Shown: one piece after another, positions 1 to 11,252 of the stretch
Layout: each line of letters opens with the position of its first letter
Numbering within the stretch: the stretch's first letter is position 1
NCBI GenBank assembly: GCA_018894105.1
Contig: CM032121.1
Span: 32,406,230 to 32,470,229, forward strand
Direction of reading: 5' to 3'
DNA: 64,000 nucleotides
From: Jacaranda mimosifolia
Taxonomy: Eukaryota > Streptophyta > Magnoliopsida > Lamiales > Bignoniaceae
Notes under the pieces: generated by a model
Databases searched by the model: none
What the model was told of the DNA's origin: nothing
The model's input: the letters and a program-made list of their open reading frames with translations, nothing else
Program-made: the position numbers and the translations under genes

Positions 1-1439
1 CATATTAAAGTTATAAATAAGTTCAGGGGTATTTTTGACTAAAAAATAATCAAAGCAGCTTTTAAAAGATATTTTTGAATTTTAATATAAAGTTTCAACG
101 ATATCTACAAATTTGTTAAGGAACTAACAGTTCTTCAAATATTTAATTAAATATATGGGGATAAAAAATAATTTTATTAAACTTATAACTATATTACTAA
201 GTTTATTTTACAATGTCATGAGTATTTCAAAATAATTTTAAAATTTCCAACCATATTAAAGTTATACAAGTTGATCAATTTCAAAACAATTTGTGTTAAT
301 TAAGTGTACAAAATTTTCACTAAATGCATGTTCAAATTGTCCACATCAATATATTATTAGTACAAAATATTTTAATTTTTAAAATAAAATTGATTACACA
401 TAAAGACTAAAGTTTTTAGAATTTATAAATAATTTTTCTAAAATCTTTTTGTTCAAAAACAATGTTCTAATAAATAATAACAAAAAATAGAATTAAATTT
501 TTAACCCCCATAATAATACGTCATAATTCATCTTATAATATAAGATAAGATAAATAATTTTTGTATATACTATTTAGACACAAAATGGAGGGAGAAACAA
601 AATTTTGGAGGGAATAAAAAAATAATAGGGGAATTCATTTTTGGAGGAAAACTTGTTTTTTGAAGGAAATATAATACATAGACCAACTAATTCTTAAAAA
701 TAACTTGTTCAGATTCATAAAAGTTAATAATCATTAAATTTAATAATATACTTTATGTTAATATTTTTTTACACTATATTAGACCATGAAAGTTATCTTT
801 ATTTTAGCAATTTATATAGTAAAACATACGCACAATTAACATATAGATATCTATAAGTTATAAAAATCTTTAATCGGCCAATACAATGATTAAAAATTGA
901 AATGTAACATTAACAGACCTAACTTTAGGGATTGTTTTCTTTTCATTAAGTATTATGGTAAACTAGATTTCTTTCTTTTCTTTTGCTATTCAAGTGTGTA
1001 ACCTTTAACTATTTATTTTAAGGAGCTTTTAGAATTTTTCTAAAAGAATATTGTAATGAATTATAATAAAAAATTAAATTCTTAAGCACCAAAATTTATA
1101 AGTCCAAATTATATGTTATTTAACTATAATAGAAAGTCATTTAATAATTTAAAAAATTATATGTCAATTCATCATATAATCTAAGATAAAAAAAATTAAG
1201 TTTGTTATAAATTATTTATACAAAAAAAAATGGAGGATCTAAAATTTAAAGGAATTGAAAAAATGAAGAGAATTCATTATTATTAGTGGGAATCAAATTT
1301 TTGAAAGAAATCAAATTAAATTATTATGTCAAACTAATAATAAAAACAATTGTTAACATTTTTTATGGCCCAAATTTTGGAGGGAATACAAAGTTGGAGG
1401 GAAAAAAAATTGCATTTCTATCCAAATTCATTAAATAAA
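1..1439. repeat. AT-rich intergenic DNA with a diverged internal duplication
   Basis: No gene is visible. Two stretches, about 480-690 and 1065-1330, share the same order of motifs: an ATAATATAAGATAAGATAAA-like block, then AAAATGGAGG, then GGAATTCATT-like blocks, about 600 bp apart. TTTTGGAGGGAA also recurs near 604, 1375, 1393 and 3308-3335. The first 130 bases resemble 13760-13880 (AATAATCGAAACTAAAATTA-like motifs), so the left window edge probably lies inside a dispersed repeat. Confidence 0.5.
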
Positions 1440-2165
1440 TTTATACATATGTATAAAATAAGAATATATGAAATAATGAGAAATGAGAAATAATGATAAA
1501 TTTATATATGTATAAAATGAGAAATATATGATGACTCTTCTTTAAATTTTATTGAAATATATATATGTATATATATATATACTATATATTTATATAAGTA
1601 TGAATAAAAAATTATATTATATATATTTTTATAAATATTAAATATTTTTTAATTCGGAATGAATAAATAGAAAAAATAAGATAAAATAAAAGTAATTTAA
1701 ATTTTATTTATAAATTTATATATATGGTTATTATATATATATGTGAATAACTATAAATAGAAAAAATAAGTATACATGTATGAATAATTAGAAAGAAAAA
1801 AAGATAAAAATAAAAATTATTTAAAATTTTATAGATAAATTTATATATATAAATATCTAAAAAATGAGACTATATGAAATAATGAGAAATGAGAAATGAG
1901 AAATAATGATAAATTTATATATATGCATAAAATGAGAAATATATGAAATAATGGAAGAAGAGAAAATTGAGAATAAAAAGAAAAAAAAAAGAAGAAAAAA
2001 AATATGATGATAAAAAGTTATGTAAATTGAATTGTAAATATGTGAAATGATTAAGTGTAAATTGGTCTTTTTATATTAAAATTATATTAAATGGGCAACA
2101 AAAATGGAAGGGGAGATGGTGTGCGTGGTTTTATAAAATATAAAGAAGTTATTTTGTGTGTGTGT
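1440..2165. mobile_element. Remnant related to the 14.1-15.5 kb Mutator-like element
   Basis: Long stretches match 15175-15475 in the same order: AAATGAGAAATATATGAAAT, AATAATGGAAGAAGAGA, a purine-rich AAAAGAAAAG run, TTAAATTGAATTG, AATTGGTCTTTTTAT-like and a GGTGTGCGTGG / GGTGTGCATGC box near the end. The copy is incomplete and its ends could not be placed. It has no coding capacity. Confidence 0.6.
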
Positions 2166-2234
2166 ATATATATATATATATATTCACAGTAGGGTTTGAA
2201 ATTAAAACAAATATTTGAAATAATTATTTTTAAT

Positions 2235-2438
2235 CAAATTGGCAGGTTGGATTGGATGGATTTGAGTTGGCGAGTTGATCAAATAAAATAGAATCTGACC
2301 TGAATCGATTTAGGTTGGGTTAGTGTTGAGCATTTTTAAGTTGTCATTAAGTTGGGTTGGGATAGAGTTGAGAAAATTAATATTATATCCCTACTTCAAC
2401 CCAACTCGAACTCACACGATCCACCCAAGCCACCCCTA
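2235..2438. mobile_element. MITE-like fragment rich in GGGTTGG/CCAACCC
   Basis: The segment carries repeated GGTTGG motifs and ends in GCCACCCCTA, the same kind of end (reverse complement TAGGGGTGGC) seen at 5367-5376. Such ends are typical of hAT-related miniature elements in plants. The opposite end and any target duplication could not be identified. Confidence 0.4.
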
Positions 2439-2449
2439 TAATGACACCA

Positions 2450-3210
2450 ATTCATTATAAAATTAGTAAAGCCTAATTAATAAAAAAAAAGAGTTGCTAA
2501 AGCCCAATTAATCAACTATGCAATTTGACGTCAAACCCAATCTTTACCAAATGACATTAATTTACTAAAAAATTGGTGTACTCATATTAATAAAAGAAAA
2601 GTTGTAAAAGCACAATTAATCAATTTTTTAGGTTAATGTCAGATCCAATTCATTTTGAAATCCAATTCACTAATTTACTAAGAGAATTATTAAAGCTCAA
2701 TTAATGAAAAGGAAGTTGGTAAAGCCCAATTAATGAATTCTTCAAATTTGTATGAAGCCCAATTTGCCAATTCACTAAAATATTAGTTAAGCCCAATTAG
2801 TTTAAAAAAAAAAAAAGTTGTTCAACTCAAAACAATCAATTATTTGAACTAATGTGAAGCCCAATTAATAAAAAATAAGCTCAGTTCCTTGAAGAAAGCT
2901 TGATTCATCATTTACCTCACTTCAAATTTGTTCAAGACCAACTCTTAAAATGAAGCCTAATTTGCCACTTAATTTACTATAAATTTGGTCAAATCTATTT
3001 CATAAATGAAAACTCTCAATTCATTAAATAATTCACAAAAAATTTATAACGCCGAATATTTTAAAGAAATTACCCCAACTAATGGATTATTCACTTCAAA
3101 TTTCTTCAAGCTCATTCTTTAAAATAAAATCCGATATAGTAATAATTCACTAAAAAATTGATTAAGCCCAATTAACAAATTCTTTATATTATTGTGAAGT
3201 CCATTTTTTG
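2450..3210. repeat. Degenerate tandem array with AAGCCCAATTAAT core
   Basis: AAAGCCCAATTAAT and close variants recur at least seven times (near 2470, 2500, 2610, 2695, 2720, 2790, 2860 and 3165). They are interspersed with TTCACTAAAAAATT and CTTCAAATTTGTTCAAG blocks at irregular spacing of roughly 60-160 bp. It looks like an old tandem repeat with indels. No open reading frame. Confidence 0.55.
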
Positions 3211-3261
3211 AACAAAAGCCCACCCCACAAGTATTAGTAAAAGTTGAATTTAATATTCATT

Positions 3262-3686
3262 TATAATTAGTAACAAAAATCATTGTTACCATATGTGTAC
3301 AATTGATATTTGGAGGGAATGAATTTTGGAGGGAAGTTACTTAAAGTTTAGTAACTAAAAACTTTGTTATAATATTTTTTATTTGTAACAAATATTTTGT
3401 TGTTACAAAAGGTACCAAAGTTTGTTACAAATATATCTTCTTATATGACGAAAAATGTTACATGTAAAAAAATAACATTTTCCGTAACAAATTATTATTT
3501 AGTTACGAATATAAAAAATTTAAGGTAACGAATTTGAGTTAAAGGTAACAAAACTTTTACTTTGTTACTCAAGAAAATGTTATTTGTAACAAAAAATCAA
3601 TTTTGTTACAATAAATCTAACATATGTAACGAATTTTACTTTTGTTACCAAAATTTTTGTTACGCGAAATGCAATTTGTTGTGGTG
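3262..3686 (-). mobile_element. CACTA-like transposon terminus with GTAAC-rich subterminal repeats
   Basis: About twenty copies of GTAAC(A/G)AA or its complement TTTGTTAC lie in both orientations within some 400 bp, ending abruptly at 3686. Read on the minus strand the edge is CACCACAACAAATTGC, close to the CACTACAA ends of plant CACTA elements, which carry such subterminal repeats. The other end and a 3-bp target duplication were not found. The element has cut the BED-finger reading frame next to it. The superfamily is an inference from end and repeat style. Confidence 0.5.
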
Positions 3687-4990
3687 TATTGAGATAGTCT
3701 AGTTGTAAGCCCCTTTTCACCTTGTTCTAACAAAGCTTGACCAATATCTTGTGTGTGCATTCTAGGACATTTAGAGATATGACGACTTAAGTTACCCGTA
3801 CCCATATAACTTTCTGCACCGTATTCTTGCCCACAAGCCTTACATTTACACTTTAAGGACTCTCCTTCTACGCGAGGAAGTATGTCAAAGTATTGCCACC
3901 ACTTTGACTTAAGCTTTCTATTGCGTGAACGTTTGTTTTTTCCACTTTGTGGCGTTGAATTCTCTCCAGTTCCAAAACCCGCCACACTATCTTCTTCATC
4001 AATCTGGCGAGGTGTTGAAGCGCCAGTCTCCATTTTGTTTTTATAAACCTGCAAATGTCAAAAATACATTCAGACAGAGGGAAAAGAGATGATGGGAAAA
4101 GACTGAAATAATGGCCCAGTTCAAAGTACTGCAGGAATAAAAAATATTCAAAGTTCAAACTACTTACAAAGAAGACATGGAAAATTCAAACTAATTAATT
4201 AGAAAGGAAGAATAGCTGGAAAAACCAGCTTCCTCAATTCAAAAACAGGGCAAATCCACTGATGATGAAATCTTGATTTTATTTTACTTTCCTGCCTCTA
4301 TAGATACTTGAAATATTTGCACAAAACATAGCACATTTAAAAGTTGGAAAGAAAGAAAGAAAGCATCAAATAGAATAGAGTAAATAAACTAATTAACATG
4401 AGTACCCGATTTTAAAAATACATAGAATATTTCCCTAATGTCTTTTGCCAATCGTATGCAAGCATCAATCGTTGTTAAATCTCATCTAGGTCAAGTTAAT
4501 TAATAACTAATTTCTGATATGTATTGTATGTAGGCATGGAGTGAAACAACTAAGATATCCATGTATAATTAAACTTGAAAAGAAGAAAAGAAAAAAACAA
4601 GTCCAGAAGACTTCAAAGTTCAAACTTACCAAGGGACTCCAAACAAGTCAGCAAAAATGAGGGTGCTTCGAGTGGTGAGGACAACTAGTGACCGCGAAAC
4701 ACGTCAGCGACGGCAAGCAACACCACCTACAAGCTACTCGTGGGGTTTTACTTCATCCACTCTGGAAACTGCACACGCAGGGCGTCGCCATTTATTATTA
4801 TTAGAAGGGGACAAACGACGAAGAAACAACCTCCTTTTAAACTCTAAAATCAGAGTAAAGGTTTGATGGTTTGGAGATTGGAGTCGCAGGGTGTTTGGAG
4901 ATTGGAGATTGGAGATGGGTGAACTGAGATCTGAGAAGAAAGAAATGTTGCGCCGCTACCCGCTAGGTGCTAACCGGTTTAGTGCTTTGT
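3687..4990 (-). pseudogene. BED zinc-finger protein fragment (hAT-type), truncated
   Basis: The likely start codon is at 4033. About 115 codons follow before the frame runs into the CACTA-like edge at 3686. A basic KNKRSRNRKLKSKWW stretch leads into a BED finger: aromatic W and F, CKAC (C-x2-C), then HISKC (H-x3-C). BED fingers bind DNA and occur in plant hAT transposases and their domesticated relatives such as RICESLEEPER. A 5' non-coding exon is well supported: donor TTG|GTAAGTTTG (exon ends 4630) and acceptor TTTGCAG (exon starts 4048), giving an intron at 4629-4049. The first exon extends up to roughly 4990 and holds a TTGGAGA tandem repeat at 4873-4916. The RNase-H-like transposase and dimerisation regions are absent, so it is a fragment. 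Whether it came from a transposon or a host gene cannot be settled here. Confidence 0.65.
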
Positions 4991-5159
4991 CTGGATGAAT
5001 TGTGATTTGTGTCTTTGACTGATTTGGCCATTTGGGCGGTAGTAGGGTTTTCACTTTGTCTTGCATTTTTACATTTATGCCCTATTAATATTACACAAAA
5101 TTACAAATCACAAGTATAATATATTAATATTTATCAAAATATTTTTAATTTTTATTTGA

Positions 5160-5376
5160 TTATTTTGAGTTGGGTTGGGTCAGGTTGGTTTGGGTGGGTT
5201 CGGGTTGTCGTGTGACCCAAAATTAAAATTCGAGTTGTTCATATAACCTGAAATTCAACCCAACCCAACCCATTTTTATCGGGTTTCTATTCATGTCGAA
5301 CTTATTGAACCCAATTTCAAAACGAGTCGACCAAATTCAATTTTGTCTGGTCGAATTCGTGTCGGAAATTGCCACC
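5160..5376. mobile_element. MITE-like element end (TAGGGGTGGCAATTTCC terminus)
   Basis: The right edge, read on the minus strand, is TAGGGGTGGCAATTTCCGAC. It is followed inward by CGAATTCGACC-type and CCCAACCCAACCC blocks, with a complementary GGGTTGGGT block at about 5170. This layout is typical of small hAT-related non-autonomous elements in plants. The left boundary is uncertain. Confidence 0.45.
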
Positions 5377-6318
5377 CCTAAATATGAATGAGAACACAAG
5401 TGCTTGGATATGGGTAGGTATGTTCCCAACCATTTGCACAGTTCTATCACTATCATTACTTGAAGAAAAGATGATATTATTATATTGGAGGGTTTTATGT
5501 ATTGTTTCACATTTCGAATTAAGCTAAAGTCGGCTAAACGAAAAACAAGTAACAAAATAAGCCAAATAAGTACAAAACAGAGCAAATTTGGTACAAATTA
5601 CAAAGATTTAGTACAGAAGTACAGAAAATAGGTATAAAAATCCAGCAAATTCAATACACTAAAAAATACTTCACTTGCTAACCACCTGTACCATATACCA
5701 ATTTCTACAAATCTTTATAACAATTAAAGGTACAAATCTGTACAATAGCTAAAAATACATATCTACGCCAAATAAGAAATCTTGGTATAATATTTAAAAA
5801 TCTTCATATATTATAATATATGCAATAGCAAACAATCCAATAAAAGTTCAATATATATTAGTACATAAAAGTCCAAACAGTCTAAATCTAACATGTCTTT
5901 CTAAAATCAAAAGTTAGCAGTTGTCATTGGTCCTTGAAAACTGTGCCATCCTTTTTCCATTGATTGTATCCTTTTCATGCACCCTCTTCCTACAAATTAA
6001 TCATAAAAAGCAAGATATTAATTACAAAGTAATGACAAGAAGGTATATTAAACATACATATACAATAAAATGGTAAACAAATACGTCATCAAGGTCAAAC
6101 TAATCTAGCTAATCATAGCTTCTTTGCATGTACGCCAATTTTGATTGGCTCTACCACACGTTTATACATGATAACCCGAACATCAATTAGAGATAAAATT
6201 CTCTGTGTCCTTCCATGACCTGGCTGAGATATCACATCAAGTGCATTAATGGTTGGTTCTTCCTTTACTTGGTTGATGCATTAATTGAGAATAAAATGTT
6301 GCAGTATTAGTGCATAAG
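5377..6318. other. Intergenic DNA, no gene seen
   Basis: AT-rich sequence with many short GTACA/TACAAAT motifs between about 5560 and 5770. No convincing open reading frame or splice pattern on either strand. Confidence 0.5.
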
Positions 6319-6713
6319 TACTCAAATGAACAAATCCAGTATTTAACATATAAGAGATAAGTACTAAGATGAACAATTTCAGTATTCAACAAAGCAGAGC
6401 TAGGTACTAAAGTGAACAATTTTAGTATTTAACATAAAAGAGATAAGTACTGGAATGACCAAATATAATATTTAAAGTAGAAGACCTAAGTAGTGAAATA
6501 CCAACAAATTCAGTATTTAACATAGAAGAACTAAGTATTGAAATGAACAAATTCAGTATTTTATACAAAATAGCTTAGTACTCAAATAGCCTAATCCAAT
6601 ATTTTACATAAGAGAGCAAGTGCTAAGTATTAAAATACATATATCTAGTATTTAACATAGAAAAGTGAATTATTGAATTTAACAAATCCAATATTTAACA
6701 TAGAAAATTATAG
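6319..6713. repeat. 43-bp minisatellite, nine units
   Basis: Nine consecutive units can be lined up by eye, most exactly 43 bp long, each close to TACTNAAATGAACAAATTCAG followed by TATTTAACATAGAAGAGCTAAG. Units start near 6319, 6362, 6405, 6448, 6491, 6536, 6579, 6628 and 6671. Unit 7 is longer (about 49 bp) and the last two are the most diverged. Confidence 0.8.
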
Positions 6714-7150
6714 TAACAATAATGCAAAGAGGTACCACTTGTGACAATGGAAGTATGCTATAATAAATGCAGTACGGAATTGAAGATTTGAAGTATTTTC
6801 CTGCTCATATAGCTATTTTGGAATTGAGGACAAATTTCACATTATTTTTTCTCAAGTTGGAAATACAACTCCATTAGGGTCATGCTCTTAAAAATGGACA
6901 TGATATAGGGTTCCCTATTGTACAAACAACTCCCTAATAGTTGAATCTTAGGTTGTTCCACACTATCCAATATTTTTTCAAGCTAAAAAAAAAAAAAAGA
7001 ACTACTGCTATGAAATAGTAAAATGCTGCTTCACCATGCAAAAATGGAGAAAAAACTTTCTTCTTCCTGTTAGGATATTGTAGGCTATTACAGAAAAGAA
7101 AAAAAAAAGGATAAAGACCCATGTTCCGGCAGGAGTGAAACAAAAAATAG

Positions 7151-7155
<5 letters not shown>

Positions 7156-7194
<39 letters not shown>
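7156..7194. repeat. (AG)n microsatellite
   Basis: An uninterrupted AG dinucleotide run of about 39 bases. Confidence 0.95.
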
Positions 7195-7197
<3 letters not shown>

Positions 7198-7571
7198 GTT
7201 GGGAATTGGTTCAGGCTTAGGAATAAACAAAAAAAATATCAAGTAAAATGAGGGCATTTTTGTCAATATAAATGATTGGAGAGTTAACTCAAAATTGAAA
7301 CTTGAGATGGGGAGTTCAAAATAAGAAAGTTATAGATGGGGATTGGATCTTAAAGTGAAAGTGGGTTTGGGTATTTTTAAATAAGTTGCCCTTATATATA
7401 CATATATAATATATATATATATAACATGCATATGTAAAGATAAGAATATAGAATATATATACACACATATATGGAATGTGTGCTGCCATGATGACATATG
7501 GCGGTGACTCGACTGCCATGCTGTTGTCCATGGTGGCACCATTAACATGGAAACGCAGCCACCTGCCCATG

Positions 7572-9153
7572 TGTCACGAACGGACTCTATCTATGCAGCG
7601 AAAAAATCGTCTGTCCGTGTGGCATCTCAGGTTGCACCCAACTTTCGATCCGCCAACGTCCATCTTGAGTCTTTCTCATGACATGTTACTCGATTTAGCC
7701 CAGTAGCCTACTAGCATAAGCATCAGAATGCCTCCCGGTACTTGCATACTCGCCTATTCCGATGCCCACAATCATCGGAGGCTCGCGTCCATCACGCCGA
7801 GCGTGTTTCCTTAGCGGTCCCCGACTAGCCAACATACACGTTCTCAGTCTTAGGTCCCTTACATGCATCTCTCGATGGCAAAGGAGCAATCTCGCTCCAT
7901 CTCGGCATTGAGGGTCATTCGCATGCCTACAACTTAATCCTCGTACTCATCACTTGCTCGGAGCGCTTAGGCCGTGCCGTAGCGCTCTTCGTTTGTGCCA
8001 TGCTCGAGTAGGGCCACATGTAAATCCAAGGCTTATGTGATGTGCCATCATCTTATATTAGTCCCTTACGAAGCATTGGACATCGATTCCCACTCACTAG
8101 CAACATGCCACAACTTGCCCGCTATGCGGCGTCGCCCCACGACTGCATGTCTTTAGCCAACGGACCCCCACAGCAAGGCTAGAACCCATAGCGCATGCTT
8201 TGTGAGTTAGTTCACGAGACATTTATATGTTCGTCTAGATCACTCAATCGGCCTAGAGGTGTTGCCCTATAATTTTTGAAGCCCGCAGGGCATAGCGTTT
8301 CCGCCTTCAAACCTCTCGGCACCCTTTCGGACCCAACGTGTGCCCTCCTGGCCCCACGCCGCCTGTTTGGTTCCCAACCCGTCCGAGGACTCTAAACACT
8401 CCTTTGATATGTCTAAAGACGGCCCTCAAAGGATCTCTTCAGGGAGTTGCCCGCTTAGTACTTTGATAGCACGGGGAGGACCGAACGGTGCCCACCGTCC
8501 CAACAGCCCTTCAGACATGCATGTCTCCCTTATAATAGGCTTAAAAAAGATTTCTCTTTTACCTGCAATAGACATTGAAATGCCGAGGATCTATACATTT
8601 TCGCAAATTCATCTCCCAGCATCCAAATCACTTGCCGCTTGAACCATTGGATAGCTCTCAGCTTATACATTAACTCTAAAAATTTTCAGCCCTGTCCGAT
8701 TCTCCTTGGAACAATAATTGCCCTCGCATGAGGCTGGAATCACAACAATGCCACTGCACTGCCATGTTCTAAAGATCTTCACCATTTCCTATCCAAACAG
8801 AACCGTCTACTGGTGAAACTTGGTGGGAACGTTTCCAACACCTCAAGAAACATACCAAAGAAATTTTTTCACAAAATTCCTTTTCCAAGCCACTCTTCTC
8901 AATGCATCTTTATTCTACCCGCGCCCTCTTAATGTTCGGTGCCCAAATGGACACGGAATGACTTCAAACTTTGGTGGGAAGCATCCTCATACCTTAGAGA
9001 GTAGACTATTATAACAGTTTTGCAATCCACACCTCATAAGAGTCTCTATTCAAGGGTCATTTCCGCCTTACCCGGTGAGCTGACAATTCATTGTCACTCC
9101 TAACGCCCATTCAAGTCACAGTCACTATTATTCTTCAATAAGCGACCGTGACA
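7572..9153 (-). repeat. 3' long terminal repeat (1582 bp)
   Basis: The left LTR copy. In minus orientation it starts TGTCACGGTCGC and ends ..CGTGACA, keeping the short inverted ends TGTCAC/GTGACA. Relative to the right copy it lacks about 20 bases in the segment equivalent to 12614-12634. Confidence 0.9.
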
Positions 9154-9165
9154 TTCTCCCCCACT
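9154..9165 (-). other. Polypurine tract
   Basis: On the minus strand AGTGGGGGAGAA sits directly upstream of the 3' LTR, the place where plus-strand DNA synthesis is primed in LTR retrotransposons. Confidence 0.85.
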
Positions 9166-9580
9166 CGATTCGTTGACGTCCTAGTTAACACATACATAAG
9201 GACTCAAAGTATATGTGGTGTGCCAATTCAAATTTGATCAATTTTGCATTGGATGAGTCTTCCGCTCCCCTGAGCACTCAAAACTGTGCCTCTGCACAAC
9301 TCAGTTCGTTCCTTTGAACGGTGCCGTCCGGCACAACCCAAAAGAAGCCTGCATAGCTGCTCAATGATCACCAAAAAAATTACGGCCCTCAACTCAGCCA
9401 ACTCTGTTCAAATCAAATCAAGAAACGGGAAGTCCACGTGCGATCTCCACACTGTCCCCTACTAGAGATGTTGCCGCCCTCGAAAAACACTCGCCTCTTC
9501 AAGTGACTATCCTCAGCCAACTTGAACCAAAGACTCAAGGCCTCTACCCAACACTCAAGATTCAGGGCCTCTCTGCCTGA

Positions 9581-9859
9581 TCCCAAACTCGGCTGCTCAG
9601 CTCGGCCACTCTACCGACTAATACAGCAAAAAAGAGCTCTCGATGCTTCGCTCAAAACTTGGTTGTGGAGACTGCCGCTCCGCTCAATTTTGCTTGTGGG
9701 ACCTCATGCCCCTCTCAAATCCTAAATTCAGCCGCCCAGCTCAGCCAACTCTACCAACTAGCACCACACAAAGAGCCTGACACTCTGTTCAAAATTTGCT
9801 CATGGAGCCTGCCGCTCCGCTCGGTTCTACATATGGGCCTCATGCCCTTCTCAACTCTC
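9581..9859. repeat. Tandem duplication (2 x about 139 bp) inside the LTR element
   Basis: Units at 9581-9719 and 9720-9859 share CTCAGCTCGGCCACTCTACC-like, CTGCCGCTCCGCTC and CCTCATGCCC blocks in the same order, with diffuse substitutions. They lie in the non-coding interior. The preceding 60 bases may be part of a third, decayed unit. Confidence 0.75.
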
Positions 9860-11238
9860 GATTGCCCCTCTTAGAAATTCCTCGACCGCAGAGCCCATAT
9901 ACCGATGTTGGAATCCCTTCGAAGAACATCCCCAATTTAGCTCAAAATGGCTTGGTGGCTCCCCCATTCAAGCTCGGAACAAGTCTCAACTCGACTGTAC
10001 CCAAAATAGGATCCACTTATCACGGACGAAACTGAAATTTATTTCAATTTCGAACCTAATAGCGTGCATCCCTGCCTGGAGCACGCAACTCTGCTCAAGA
10101 GTACTCATTCCCAACTAGGAACTCAAATCCTCATAAAGTTGCTACACGGTGTCCGAGACTTCTGGTAGCTTCTCAACTTGAAATCTCTGTTTCCACAACA
10201 TCCAAGAAAAATTCCCGGATCTCAACTCAGTTGGTGCACCTCATGTTCCATGGCGCCTCTACGCCGTCCCAACAACATACTCACATTTCCCTTGTGGAAA
10301 GTTTCTCCTCAACTCAACTCAAAGATGGCACTCCATTCACCAAAATGGCCTCATCACCTTAATCGCCTCTTGACTTGCGTCCTTCCGCAACATGGTTGCT
10401 TATCCTCACAAACGTAGTTCACTCAGTCCACCCGGCTCTCTGGCATGTCCGCTCTTGGAAGTCAAGATGAATATGAAATTTGATTATGTTACCAAATTCG
10501 TCCCACAAAACGGTCAACAGCCTGCCTGCCCAAAAAATATCTTATTGCGCTCACCGGTTCCTTGCCTTATGCAATTTTTGATAGTCATGCGCCCAGCGCA
10601 AACAAACTGCCAACCAAAAGTTACCGATGTTGCTAACAAAGCTCAATTGCAGTCACTTATAAGCACAAAACAACCAGGATGATGCACTTCACCCAATCAT
10701 AATGGCCACACTGCAAATCGACTAATAAACTTCACTTAATCAGCAGATATCAATAACTCATACTCCAGTAGTACTCTTCGAGTGTTACCGACCACAACTA
10801 CACAATCAGGTAACTGGAATTCGCCCAACCGACATTTGCAATAGAACTCAGGTTAATAAGCTTCACCCAAGCTATAGCCGTCAATAACAATGCTCTCGAA
10901 GCCAAACCGTTGCACTAAAAGCTCAGTCTGCAAGCAACACCCACTGCTCGAAAATAGGATGCTAACTGATAGCAAATTCGATAACCGACATCCCCAAAAT
11001 TATATCCAATCAACAAACGGCTCATTGAAGCATTTTAAAGCCCAAGACAACAAGCCAACACAATCTATGCTGCAAACCGGCGTGATTCTGTCAAAAAGTC
11101 CAAGGTCAAGACCCACTTGCTCATGTCGAGTTCGTGTGCCAATCCCTTATTCAAATAGTATCAGGGTTCCGAAATGTTGATCATCTGATCGGCTCAATTC
11201 ACTTCTTGCCTAAATTCTCACACTCAGTAACAGCTCAG

Positions 11239-11250
11239 GCTCTAATACCA
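11239..11250 (-). other. Primer-binding site, initiator tRNA-Met type
   Basis: On the minus strand TGGTATTAGAGC differs at one base from TGGTATCAGAGC, the usual plant LTR-element site complementary to the 3' end of initiator tRNA-Met. It lies two bases inside the right (5') LTR. Confidence 0.85.
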
Positions 11251-11252
11251 CG

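Noticed and set aside
6934..7266. 110-codon frame with a long Ser/Leu repeat
   Set aside because: The repeat comes from the AG microsatellite. There is no other evidence of coding.
7560..7710. Open frames across the LTR boundary and GC-rich flank
   Set aside because: They cross a proven insertion boundary, so they cannot be an original gene.
8340..8642. 100-codon frame within the LTR, with a similar 122-codon frame in the other LTR copy
   Set aside because: Present in both copies only because the LTR is duplicated. The two translations diverge through indels, and there is no protein family match.
9154..11252. Several stop-free frames of 60-96 codons on the plus strand inside the LTR element
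   Set aside because: They overlap in different frames, have no recognisable domain, and lie opposite to the element's own orientation. The lower AT content alone lengthens chance frames.
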